DNA from: Chitinophagaceae bacterium UBA4411
GTDB lineage: Bacteria; Bacteroidota; Bacteroidia; Chitinophagales; Chitinophagaceae
Direction: 5' to 3'
Length of the DNA stretch: 64,000 nucleotides
Assembly (NCBI GenBank): GCA_002400415.1
Contig: DGQP01000003.1
Location: 1-64,000 of the forward strand
Shown here: positions 1 through 8,032 of the stretch, piece after piece
Position numbering within the stretch: the first letter of the stretch is position 1
Layout of the letters: each line of letters starts with the position of its first letter
Made by a program: the position numbers and the translations under genes
The notes under the pieces: generated by a model
What the model was told of the DNA's origin: nothing
What the model saw: only the letters and a program-made list of their open reading frames with translations
Database searches by the model: none

Positions 1-85
1 GTGCCCAAGACTGGATTCGAACCAGCACACCCTTTCGGGCGCCACCACCTCAAAGTGGTGCGTCTACCAATTTCGCCACCTGGGC
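1..85 (-). tRNA. tRNA-Leu (GAG)
   Basis: Read on the minus strand, the sequence folds as a class II tRNA. The acceptor arms GCCCAGG and CTTGGGC pair, the D arm reads GGCGAAATTGGTAGAC, and the T arm reads GGTTCGAATCC. A variable arm (GGCGCCCGAAAGGGTGT) marks a Leu-type tRNA. The anticodon loop TTGAGGT gives GAG. The discriminator base is A. The window edge falls one base after it, so whether CCA is encoded cannot be seen. Confidence 0.93.
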
Positions 86-114
86 AACTTTAAGGACTGC
101 AAATGTAAGCGGTT

Positions 115-1266
115 TTATTTTTTCAGCACAATTCTGAACGTAGTTCCTTTACCAATTTCTGAATGTTTGACAAAAATATTGCCTTTGTGGTACTGCTCCA
201 CAATGCGGCGGGATAAACTGAGGCCAAGGCCCCAGCCTCTTTTCTTGGTGGTAAAACCGGGTTTGAAGACTGTATTAATATGCTGCTTGGAAATGCCTTT
301 GCCGGTATCCACCACGTCAATAATAATTCCTTCTCTGGCAGACTGTATGTCCACATGAATAGAGCCTTTTCCTTCCATGGCATCCAGCGCATTTTTCAGG
401 AGGTTTTCAATCACCCAGTCAAATAAGGGGGCTGAAATTTTTGCCATGATCACGGATGCTCCGTTTGTATTCATGGAGAAACGGATCTTTCCCGGGGCTC
501 TTTTTTTAATATAGTCCATCATACTGCTGATCTGTTTCACCAGGTCCATTTCCTCCAGCTGAGGGGTACTGCCTATTTTGCCAAAGCGGTCTGATACCAG
601 CCGAAGCCTGTTCACATCTTTTTCGAGTTCATGAGCTATCTTTTCATTCTCCGGGCTTTCTTTCAGCATTTCCACCCATCCTTCCAGGGACGAAACCGGT
701 GTTCCCAACTGGTGAGCCGTTTCCTTTGCCATACCAGCCCATACCTGGTTTTGAACAGAACGGTAGCTGCTGCGCAGGGCCATTACAGTAACCACGATAA
801 AGAGACCCACAATCAGCAACTGGATCAACGGGTAGATCTGCACCTCGTTCAATAAACGGGTATGCCCGTAGTAATACTTATTGATCTTGGTGGAGTCGGA
901 GGGATCCGTGTAAATGATGGGAATACTGTTGATCGATTTCAGGTCAGACAGTTTTCTCTGCAGGTAACCATTGCCGGAGATAGCTTTTGCTGAATCAAGA
1001 TTGACAAAGCTGGTGATGCTGTCTTTTTCATCGGTTTCAATGATAGGAATATCCGTGTTGTCCAGCATGATCTTTGAAGGCAGCCTTGTGTCTGTTATAC
1101 CGGGATCCAGTAACGATTTACTTGCTTCCACCCATTGTTCCACTTTCAGGCGTTCCTGTCCTGCAATTTTCCGGGCCAGGTATTGCGAGTAGACAATAGT
1201 GCCGCTCACGATCAGAATAGCAATGGCCGCCAAACCTGTCCTCCAGTTAATCATTTGCTGAAACAT
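115..1266 (-). CDS. membrane sensor histidine kinase (HATPase_c)
   Basis: A 383-aa two-pass inner-membrane histidine kinase. Membrane segments lie at about residues 11-30 and 145-165, enclosing a roughly 115-residue extracytoplasmic sensor region with no recognised fold. The phosphoacceptor H box is AHQLGTPVSSLEGW with His185, a Bacteroidetes variant of the usual HExxxPL motif. The ATPase domain shows the N box (NLLKNALDAM), G1 (DTGKGI) and G2 (GWGLGLSLS). No response regulator is adjacent, so the partner and signal are unknown. It is transcribed away from the glycosyltransferase at 1328, and the tRNA-Leu lies about 30 bp downstream on the same strand. Confidence 0.9.
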   Translation of the reverse strand: MFQQMINWRTGLAAIAILIVSGTIVYSQYLARKIAGQERLKVEQWVEASKSLLDPGITDTRLPSKIMLDNTDIPIIETDEKDSITSFVNLDSAKAISGNGYLQRKLSDLKSINSIPIIYTDPSDSTKINKYYYGHTRLLNEVQIYPLIQLLIVGLFIVVTVMALRSSYRSVQNQVWAGMAKETAHQLGTPVSSLEGWVEMLKESPENEKIAHELEKDVNRLRLVSDRFGKIGSTPQLEEMDLVKQISSMMDYIKKRAPGKIRFSMNTNGASVIMAKISAPLFDWVIENLLKNALDAMEGKGSIHVDIQSAREGIIIDVVDTGKGISKQHINTVFKPGFTTKKRGWGLGLSLSRRIVEQYHKGNIFVKHSEIGKGTTFRIVLKK

Positions 1267-1300
1267 GCTCCCAATTTAATGAGTATAAACCTCGTTCCCT

Positions 1301-1308
1301 TATTTTTG
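1301..1308 (+). promoter_or_regulatory. -7 promoter element (TATTTTTG)
   Basis: TATTTTTG matches the Bacteroidetes -7 consensus TAnnTTTG. It ends 19 nt before the TTG start of the glycosyltransferase gene. No clear -33 TTTG is visible at the expected distance. The placement supports the late TTG start. Confidence 0.5.
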
Positions 1309-1327
1309 AACAAATATTTTACTGACA

Positions 1328-2359
1328 TTGAATTCCTTACCGAAAGCAGCTGTTGTTATTCTTAACTGGAACGGGAGAAAATTCCTGGAGCAATTTCTTC
1401 CTGCTGTGCTGGCAACTACTTATAGTAATTACGAAGTAATCATTGCTGATAACGGATCTTCTGATGATTCAGTCAGTTTCCTGCAACAGGCTTATCCTCA
1501 GATTCGCATCATCCGGCTGGATAAAAATTACGGTTTTGCCAAAGGATATAATGAGGCCTTAAAGCAGGTGGAGGCTGAGTATTATGTTTTGCTGAACTCA
1601 GATGTGGAAGTGATTCCCGGCTGGCTTGAGCCCATGGTTGAATTATTAGAAAAGGATAAAACCATTGCTGCCTGCCAGCCTAAAATACTATCGTTTGCCA
1701 ACAGGAAGATCTTTGAATATGCCGGCGCTGCCGGTGGCTGGCTGGATAAGTATGGTTATCCCTTTGCAAAAGGAAGGGTATTTGATATTTGTGAAGAAGA
1801 TAAAGGCCAATACGACCAGTGTGAACCGATTTTCTGGGCCAGCGGCGCTTCCCTGTTTATCCGTTCCGCCGTTTTTCATGAAGCGAAAGGATTTGATGAA
1901 TACTTTTTTGCGCACCAGGAAGAAATAGATCTTTGCTGGCGCATCCAGTTGGCAGGGCATAAAATATATTCATGCCCAGCATCCGTTATTTATCATGTGG
2001 GTGGCGGCACATTGCCAAGGGGTAATTCGTTGAAGACGTATCTGAACTTCCGCAATAATCATATCATGTTGTCGAAGAATCTTCCGCTTGTTAAGAAGTT
2101 GTGGATCATTCCGGTCAGGAATTTGCTGGATGCTGTATCGGCATGGAAAGGATTGTTATCCGGCGACGGAGGTTACTTTATAGCCATACTCAGGGCACAC
2201 GCTGCATTTATTAAATGGTGGCTTTTCTATAAGCATAAAAGTATTTTTCCGGCCAGCAGGGGAGTCGCTCTGTCCGGCTATCTGCAGAAGAATATGGTAT
2301 GGCAGCATTTTGTAAAAAAGAGAAAGAATTTCAGTGAAATTGTAGAGAAAACGGGTTGA
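1328..2359 (+). CDS. glycosyltransferase family 2
   Basis: A 343-aa GT-A fold glycosyltransferase, probably moving an activated sugar onto a cell-surface polysaccharide or lipid. The N-terminus reads AAVVILNWNG, the classic GT2 strand. DNGSSDDS follows at residues 41-48, a DxD-like LLNSDVEV at about 88-95, and the acceptor-side motif QEEIDLCWR near 200. The overall shape is that of rhamnosyltransferase-like GT2 enzymes. The start is TTG: the conserved strand begins only about six codons later, no upstream ATG fits, and a -7 element lies 20 bp upstream. The sugar and acceptor cannot be read from sequence. Confidence 0.88.
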   Translation: MNSLPKAAVVILNWNGRKFLEQFLPAVLATTYSNYEVIIADNGSSDDSVSFLQQAYPQIRIIRLDKNYGFAKGYNEALKQVEAEYYVLLNSDVEVIPGWLEPMVELLEKDKTIAACQPKILSFANRKIFEYAGAAGGWLDKYGYPFAKGRVFDICEEDKGQYDQCEPIFWASGASLFIRSAVFHEAKGFDEYFFAHQEEIDLCWRIQLAGHKIYSCPASVIYHVGGGTLPRGNSLKTYLNFRNNHIMLSKNLPLVKKLWIIPVRNLLDAVSAWKGLLSGDGGYFIAILRAHAAFIKWWLFYKHKSIFPASRGVALSGYLQKNMVWQHFVKKRKNFSEIVEKTG

Positions 2360-2385
2360 ATATTTATTCTGAACCCCTATTTTTG
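2356..2385 (+). promoter_or_regulatory. promoter, TTG-N19-TATTTTTG
   Basis: TTG at 2356-2358 is followed after 19 bp by TATTTTTG at 2378-2385, a full Bacteroidetes-type promoter. It ends 17 nt upstream of the ATG of the small membrane protein gene at 2403. Confidence 0.6.
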
Positions 2386-2402
2386 CAACACAAATTTTTG
2401 AT

Positions 2403-2621
2403 ATGGATCGTCAGGCAGAATATCATGAGGAATTACAAAAAGTACAGGATAAGGACTTTGCCCATAGCTGGGTATCCTCTTCCGGCTTCCTTTTTTACCT
2501 GCAGGTAGCCTGCATTGTGGCTTTTGTTTTTGGCAGTTGCTATATGCTTTCCACCAAGCGGTTTTCTAAAACAGAAGTACCTGTTCAGGAGAGCAGCCAG
2601 TACACACCCAAGTACAAATAA
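2403..2621 (+). CDS. small single-pass membrane protein, unknown function
   Basis: A 72-aa protein I do not recognise. The first 25 residues are charged and helical (AEYHEELQKVQDKDF). One membrane segment follows at about 28-50 (GFLFYLQVACIVAFVFGSCY), and then a short Lys/Ser/Pro-rich tail. The gene has its own promoter immediately upstream and stands between the glycosyltransferase and the tRNA pair. The consensus promoter and clean start support a real gene. Confidence 0.7.
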   Translation: MDRQAEYHEELQKVQDKDFAHSWVSSSGFLFYLQVACIVAFVFGSCYMLSTKRFSKTEVPVQESSQYTPKYK

Positions 2622-2657
2622 ATCAGTAAAAAATTTTTTTGCAAAAGGCTCAATGCC

Positions 2658-2665
2658 TATTTTTG
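2658..2665 (+). promoter_or_regulatory. tRNA promoter -7 element (TATTTTTG)
   Basis: TATTTTTG in the context CCTATTTTTGCAAC, identical to that at 2378. It lies 49 bp upstream of tRNA-Gly. A TTTG at 2638-2641 sits at a shorter than usual 16-bp spacing. Confidence 0.5.
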
Positions 2666-2714
2666 CAACCCCTTAGTTCTTTATAAGCCGGGGTCATATA
2701 CCGGCAACGAATAT

Positions 2715-2790
<76 letters not shown>

Positions 2791-2797
2791 CAGAAAG

Positions 2798-2829
2798 TCC
2801 TCTTGCCCCACAGGCGGAGGATTTTTTTT
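2798..2829 (+). terminator. imperfect hairpin with T-run between two tRNAs
   Basis: TCCTC-TT-GCC pairs with GGCGGAGGA around a short loop and is followed by eight T residues at 2822-2829. It fits a weak or partial rho-independent terminator after tRNA-Gly. The downstream tRNA-Leu starts 13 bp later, so read-through is likely. Confidence 0.45.
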
Positions 2830-2842
2830 ACTACTACCACAG

Positions 2843-2928
2843 GCCCTGGTGGTGAAATTGGTAGACACGCAGGACTTAAAATCCTGTGGCCAGCAATGGC
2901 CGTATCGGTTCAACTCCGATCCGGGGCA
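2843..2928 (+). tRNA. tRNA-Leu (UAA)
   Basis: An 86-nt class II tRNA. The acceptor arms GCCCTGG and CCGGGGC pair with one G-U. The D arm is GGTGAAATTGGTAGAC, the anticodon stem-loop CAGGA-CTTAAAA-TCCTG gives UAA, the long variable arm is GTGGCCAGCAATGGCCGT, and the T arm is GGTTCAACTCC. The discriminator is A. CCA is not encoded, unlike in the neighbouring tRNA-Gly. Confidence 0.96.
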
Positions 2929-2944
2929 CGGATTTTCAATCAAT

Positions 2945-2972
2945 AAAAAGGCCGCTTTTAGCGGCCTTTTTT
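2945..2972 (+). terminator. rho-independent terminator
   Basis: A perfect GGCCGC / GCGGCC stem, extended by A-T pairs, with loop TTTTA and a following T6 run. It lies 16 bp after tRNA-Leu(UAA). The A-run on the left side would let it work on the opposite strand too. Confidence 0.85.
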
Positions 2973-3152
2973 CTTTCTTCAAATAATACCGCAGCTTGAT
3001 TGTTTTTTTCAGTTTGGTACTCTTTAATACGATAAGTGGTTCCTGCTGAAAGTACCGGGAATGAAAATACAAGCGTACGATTTGCAACGGTATTGCTATA
3101 ATTCAGGCAGGGAAATTGTAAAGATGCTGTATCCCTTATTATTTTTACACCA

Positions 3153-3470
3153 ATGAAACTATTGTTCACATCTTTGGGGCTTGTGCTCCTTTATTTGTCC
3201 TGCATTCCATGTAATGACAATAATGAATGTGATGCAAAGGCTTCAGCAATAACCCTGGCAGCAACCACTCACGAACAGCACAATCATGAAAAAGAGGCTT
3301 GCTCTCCTTTTTGCACCTGCTCATGCTGTACGGCTTCGGTGTTCTCTCCTTCAATGATTAAAACACAAACAGCAGCAATCATCTTTTTTCGGCAGAAATT
3401 CCTGTTATTAAATGTAGCCTTTTCTGCTGAAGGGTATTATTCTATCTGGCAGCCTCCTAAGTTATCTTAA
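3153..3470 (+). CDS. Cys/His-rich exported protein, DUF6660-like
   Basis: A 105-aa protein with an N-terminal hydrophobic signal (MKLLFTSLGLVLLYLSC) and a Cys- and His-rich middle: HEQHNHEKEACSPFCTCSCC. I recognise this pattern as DUF6660, small proteins often found directly upstream of CzcA/CusA pumps in Bacteroidetes. The same context holds here, with the efflux pump starting 235 bp downstream. A periplasmic metal-binding or sensing role is inferred from the metal-ligand residues and the neighbours only. A TATTTTTA at 3140-3147 could serve as the -7 element, but it leaves almost no leader. Confidence 0.72.
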   Translation: MKLLFTSLGLVLLYLSCIPCNDNNECDAKASAITLAATTHEQHNHEKEACSPFCTCSCCTASVFSPSMIKTQTAAIIFFRQKFLLLNVAFSAEGYYSIWQPPKLS

Positions 3471-3705
3471 TTGTTTTCCTCTTTGCCGGATTTGCCTGGT
3501 AGCTATGTAACAGCTATTAATGGCATTCATCATTCATGAACCATTTCCTAATGGTAAAGAAGAAAAACGCATAAAAGCACACAGCTTTTATGGATCAGAT
3601 TAATTAAGATAACCGCTATTACCCTGTCTTTCGCTAATTCTCTTTGCCGCCTGCATAGAGAATGCCATTCATTACCGCAGGTATATAGCCAAATAGAAAA
3701 TAAAC

Positions 3706-6700
3706 ATGCTTAGTAAGATTATTCATTTTAGTATCAGGCATAAACTTGTCATCGGGTTAATGACGCTGGCGCTTATTATCTGGGGGGTATGGAGTGCCGG
3801 CAGCCTGCCTGTTGACGCTGTACCGGATATTACCAATAACCAGGTGCAGATCATCACACTTACTCCCACTCTGGCTGCCCAGGAAACAGAGCAATTGGTA
3901 ACTTATCCTATTGAACAAAGTCTTACCAACCTGCCAGACCTGGAAGAGATGCGTTCCATATCAAGGTTTGGTTTGTCGGTCATCACCGTTGTTTTTCATG
4001 ATGATATAGATATCTACTTCGCCCGGCAGTTAATCAATGAAAAGCTAAAGGAGGCTGAAGAAAAAATCCCAAAAGGATTGGGAACTCCTGAGCTGGCTCC
4101 TGTCAGCACCGGGCTTGGAGAAATCTACCAGTACGTTATTCACCCCAAAAAAGGTTCGGAAGACAGATACTCTGCCATGGACCTGCGTACCATGCAGGAC
4201 TGGATCGTGGCAAGACAGCTTTATGGTACTCCGGGGGTGGCAGAAGTAAACAGTTTTGGCGGTCTACTGAAACAATACGAAGTAGCTGTTAATCCCAACC
4301 TCCTTAAAGGAATGAATGTAACCATCGCCGAAATTTTTTCAGCATTGGAAAAAAATAATGAAAATACCGGTGGTGCTTACATTGATAAAAAACCCAACGC
4401 TTATTTCATCCGGGGTATCGGGCTTATCAGTTCAATGGATGATATTAAAAATACGGTTGTAAAAAAAGTAAACAATATACCTGTTTTGGTAAGAGATGTT
4501 GCGGAAGTGCAGTTGGGAAATGCCGTACGTTATGGTTCCGTTACCTACAACGGGGAAAAAGAAGTGGTGGGGGGCATTGTCATGATGCTGAAAGGAGCTA
4601 ACAGCGCATCGGTGGTAAGCAGGGTGAAAGAAAAAATTGAAACAATTAAAAAAGCCTTGCCGGAGGATGTGGAGATAGAGCCTTATGTGGACAGAACTGG
4701 ATTGGTGAACCGTGCCGTTAACACCGTTAAAACCAATCTTATTGAAGGCGCATTGATTGTACTGTTAGTGCTGATTTTATTCCTGGGCAACTTCCGGGCA
4801 GGTCTGATCGTGGCATCGGCTATTCCATTATCCATGCTTTTTGCACTGGGGATGATGCGGCTTTTTGGTGTAAGTGCCAACCTGATGAGTTTGGGCGCCA
4901 TTGATTTTGGATTGATCGTGGACGGGGCGGTAATTATTGTGGAAGCCACCTTACATTTCCTTACTTCGAAGAATATTGCCGGAAAACTCTCGCAACAGCA
5001 AATGGATGAAGCTGTTGAAAGCAGTGCGAAAAAGATGATGAGTTCTGCAGCATTCGGGCAGATCATCATCCTGATTGTTTACTTACCCATCTTGTCTTTG
5101 CAGGGTATAGAAGGAAAGATGTTCCGGCCCATGGCGCAGACAGTCGGATTTGCCATTTTAGGTGCACTGGTACTTTCGCTTACTTATATTCCGGTGATGT
5201 CGGCTTTATTCCTTTCTAAAAGAACAGTCCGCAAAAGAAACATTGCAGACTGGCTGATGGATTTCTTTCAGCGGTTATACGCCCCGCTTATTCGCCGGGC
5301 AATTAAACTGAAATATGCAGTGGTGGGTGCTGCTGTTGCTTTATTGACAATTGCCCTGGTAACTTTTGGCAGAATGGGCAGTGAGTTTATTCCGCAATTA
5401 CAGGAAGGTGATTATGCATTTCACTGTATACTGCCGCAGGGTACATCACTCACACAAAGTGTTGAAACATCCATGCAGGCAAGCCGTATCATTAAATCAT
5501 TTCCCGAAGTTAAGATGGTGGTGGGTAAAACAGGAAGTGCAGAAGTGCCAACAGACCCCATGCCTCCTGAAGCCACTGACCTTATCATAATGCTCCAACC
5601 AAAAAGCGAATGGAAAACAACAAAAGACTATAACGAACTCGCCGCATTGATGATTGAGAAGCTGGAAGTGATACCCGGCGTTTTTTTTGAAGCATCGCAG
5701 CCTATTCAAATGCGGTTTAATGAACTGATGACAGGTGTAAGACAGGATGTGGCGATAAAGATATTCGGTGAGAACATTGACACGCTGGCAAATATTGCTC
5801 CTAAAGTGGCAAAGATTGTTCAATCTGTAAGTGGTGCAACGGAGCCACAGGTTGAAAGAACAACAGGCTTGCCACAGATTACTATTCAGTACGACAGGGC
5901 AAAAATCGCAGGATATGGATTGAATATTGAAGACATCAATCACACGATAAGTACTGCATTTGCAGGAGAGTCGGCCGGAGTAGTATTCGAAAACGAAAGA
6001 AAATTTGACCTGGTGCTGCGGTTAGACAGTGCAAGCCGTACTTCTATGGATGATGTAAGTAATTTATTCGTGGCGACCAATGAAGGCAATCAAATTCCTC
6101 TATCACAGGTGGCACGCATTTCATTTAAAGAAGGACCCGCACAGATAAGCCGGGAAGAAGGCAAACGCAGGATTGTGGTCGGCTTTAATGTAAAAGGCCG
6201 TGATGTCTCCAGTGTGGTAAAAGAGATACAGGATAAATTAAATGTCGCAAAGATTTTACCGACAGGTTACTACTATACTTATGGTGGCACATTTGAAAAT
6301 CTGCAGGAAGCATCTGCCAGGTTAAAGATAGCCGTGCCGGTGGCTTTAGCATTGATTTTTCTTTTGCTCTATTTCACTTTCGGTTCCATGAAGGAAGCAG
6401 CATTGATATTCACGGCTATTCCCATGAGTGCGATCGGTGGAGTATTTGCCTTATTGCTCAGAGGGATGCCGTTCAGTATTTCGGCGGGAGTGGGGTTTAT
6501 TGCATTATTTGGAGTGGCCGTGTTAAACGGAATTGTTCTCATCAGCACTTTCAATCAGCTCGAAAAAGAAGGGGGTAAAGATATTGTACAAAGAGTGCTG
6601 GAAGGAACGAAGATCCGTTTACGGCCGGTATTAATGACGGCTACTGTAGCATCATTAGGATTTATTCCTATGGCCTTATCTACCGGTGCAGGTGCAGAAG

Positions 6701-8025
6701 TACAAAAGCCATTGGCAACTGTTGTTATTGGTGGTTTGATAACAGCTACTTTTCTGACATTGGTGGTACTCCCTTTGCTCTATATCATTTTCTCATCTAA
6801 ACGAAAAACAAAAGTGAAACCGGTTGTTACAATGGTTGTGATTACTGCCATCATGTGCTTAACGAATAACATACAGGCACAGCAGCCTTCTGCAAAAAGA
6901 GTAAGCAGCAGCGAGGCGATCAGCCTTGCCAAAAACAACCTGCAATACGAAGTGAATAACCAGCAGGTGAACAAAGGAAAGGCACAAATTAAAACAGCAA
7001 CGGCTTTACCCAAAACAGGTGTGTTTGCAGAAAACGAGGACATGCGGCCGGGTGATAACACAGGTATTTTGAAAATTGGCGTTTCACAAGCTGTGGCATG
7101 GCCGGGTATGTACAAAGCACAGAAAAATTTGTACCGTGAACAGCTGAAGTATTACAACCTCGATGCAGCTGCAATAGATGTGCAGTTGAAAAGAGATGTC
7201 AGGACTGTTTATTACCAGCTTTGGTATTTGCAGGATAAACAACAATTGTATTACCGGTTAGACAGTATCTACAGGTCATTGAATGCCGCTGCAATTTTAA
7301 AGGTAAAAACCGGCGACAGTCCCGGGCTTGACAGCATTGCTGCCAATGTAAGGATGATAGAATTACAGGCATTGCTACAGCAGGTGGGTAAAGAAATGCA
7401 GATACAACAGCAATCCCTGATGCAGTTGCTCAATACAACAAATATTTTGCTGCCGCAATTATTGCCGCTGGAGAAATTGGCCCTGCCCGGTATAACTGCC
7501 GACAGTATACATCCTTCATTGGAATTGCAATCGCAAGCCCTCACTATTGCAAAGGCAGGTATTGATGTAGCCAGGAATGAGAACAAACCTGAATTCTCAG
7601 GCCGTTTCTTTTCGCAACGGCTGTGGGGAGCTAAAGACCCGTTTACCGGTTTTTCTGTAACAGCAGCATTCCCCTTGTTTGCTGCAAAAGCATACCAAAA
7701 CAAAGTGAAGGTGGCACAGGCGGATCGGGCAATACAGGAAAAAAAATATGAGTACGAAAAACAGGTGCTTAATACGCAGAAATTGCAGATGCTCCAGGAA
7801 GTGGAAAAAAACCACGGTATGCTAAGCTTTTATGAAAGAACCGGGCTGAAACAAGCCGAAGAAATTATCAAAGCCGCTTCGCTGGCTTACCGTGCCGGTG
7901 AAATAAGTTTTGCGGAGCTGTCGCAATTTTTAACCCAGGCCATTGAGATACAAAAAAACTACCTGGAAAGTCTCAATGCGTATAATCATTCAGTTATTCA
8001 ATACAATTATTACATCAATCAATAA
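3706..8025 (+). CDS. czcA: CzcA-type RND heavy-metal efflux pump fused to CzcC/TolC-like outer-membrane factor
   Basis: A 1439-aa fusion. Residues 1-1030 are a full HME-RND pump. Its TM4 motif DFGLIVDGAVIIVE carries Asp400, Asp406 and Glu413, the acidic residues used for proton/cation coupling in CzcA-type pumps. The periplasmic QPIQMRFNELMTGVR stretch is CzcA-like rather than CusA-like, so Co/Zn/Cd is a reasonable but unproven substrate set. After a basic stop (SSKRKTKVK, 1030-1038) comes a hydrophobic segment ending IQA-QQ (about 1040-1058) that looks like a signal peptide. Residues 1060-1439 are a helical outer-membrane-factor domain. Both parts look intact. The adaptor gene follows 7 bp later. 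Confidence 0.93.
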   Translation: MLSKIIHFSIRHKLVIGLMTLALIIWGVWSAGSLPVDAVPDITNNQVQIITLTPTLAAQETEQLVTYPIEQSLTNLPDLEEMRSISRFGLSVITVVFHDDIDIYFARQLINEKLKEAEEKIPKGLGTPELAPVSTGLGEIYQYVIHPKKGSEDRYSAMDLRTMQDWIVARQLYGTPGVAEVNSFGGLLKQYEVAVNPNLLKGMNVTIAEIFSALEKNNENTGGAYIDKKPNAYFIRGIGLISSMDDIKNTVVKKVNNIPVLVRDVAEVQLGNAVRYGSVTYNGEKEVVGGIVMMLKGANSASVVSRVKEKIETIKKALPEDVEIEPYVDRTGLVNRAVNTVKTNLIEGALIVLLVLILFLGNFRAGLIVASAIPLSMLFALGMMRLFGVSANLMSLGAIDFGLIVDGAVIIVEATLHFLTSKNIAGKLSQQQMDEAVESSAKKMMSSAAFGQIIILIVYLPILSLQGIEGKMFRPMAQTVGFAILGALVLSLTYIPVMSALFLSKRTVRKRNIADWLMDFFQRLYAPLIRRAIKLKYAVVGAAVALLTIALVTFGRMGSEFIPQLQEGDYAFHCILPQGTSLTQSVETSMQASRIIKSFPEVKMVVGKTGSAEVPTDPMPPEATDLIIMLQPKSEWKTTKDYNELAALMIEKLEVIPGVFFEASQPIQMRFNELMTGVRQDVAIKIFGENIDTLANIAPKVAKIVQSVSGATEPQVERTTGLPQITIQYDRAKIAGYGLNIEDINHTISTAFAGESAGVVFENERKFDLVLRLDSASRTSMDDVSNLFVATNEGNQIPLSQVARISFKEGPAQISREEGKRRIVVGFNVKGRDVSSVVKEIQDKLNVAKILPTGYYYTYGGTFENLQEASARLKIAVPVALALIFLLLYFTFGSMKEAALIFTAIPMSAIGGVFALLLRGMPFSISAGVGFIALFGVAVLNGIVLISTFNQLEKEGGKDIVQRVLEGTKIRLRPVLMTATVASLGFIPMALSTGAGAEVQKPLATVVIGGLITATFLTLVVLPLLYIIFSSKRKTKVKPVVTMVVITAIMCLTNNIQAQQPSAKRVSSSEAISLAKNNLQYEVNNQQVNKGKAQIKTATALPKTGVFAENEDMRPGDNTGILKIGVSQAVAWPGMYKAQKNLYREQLKYYNLDAAAIDVQLKRDVRTVYYQLWYLQDKQQLYYRLDSIYRSLNAAAILKVKTGDSPGLDSIAANVRMIELQALLQQVGKEMQIQQQSLMQLLNTTNILLPQLLPLEKLALPGITADSIHPSLELQSQALTIAKAGIDVARNENKPEFSGRFFSQRLWGAKDPFTGFSVTAAFPLFAAKAYQNKVKVAQADRAIQEKKYEYEKQVLNTQKLQMLQEVEKNHGMLSFYERTGLKQAEEIIKAASLAYRAGEISFAELSQFLTQAIEIQKNYLESLNAYNHSVIQYNYYINQ

Positions 8026-8032
8026 AAGTAAT

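Noticed and set aside
5497..5943. 148-aa minus-strand open frame within the pump gene
   Set aside because: It lies wholly inside the CzcA coding region and is an antisense shadow.
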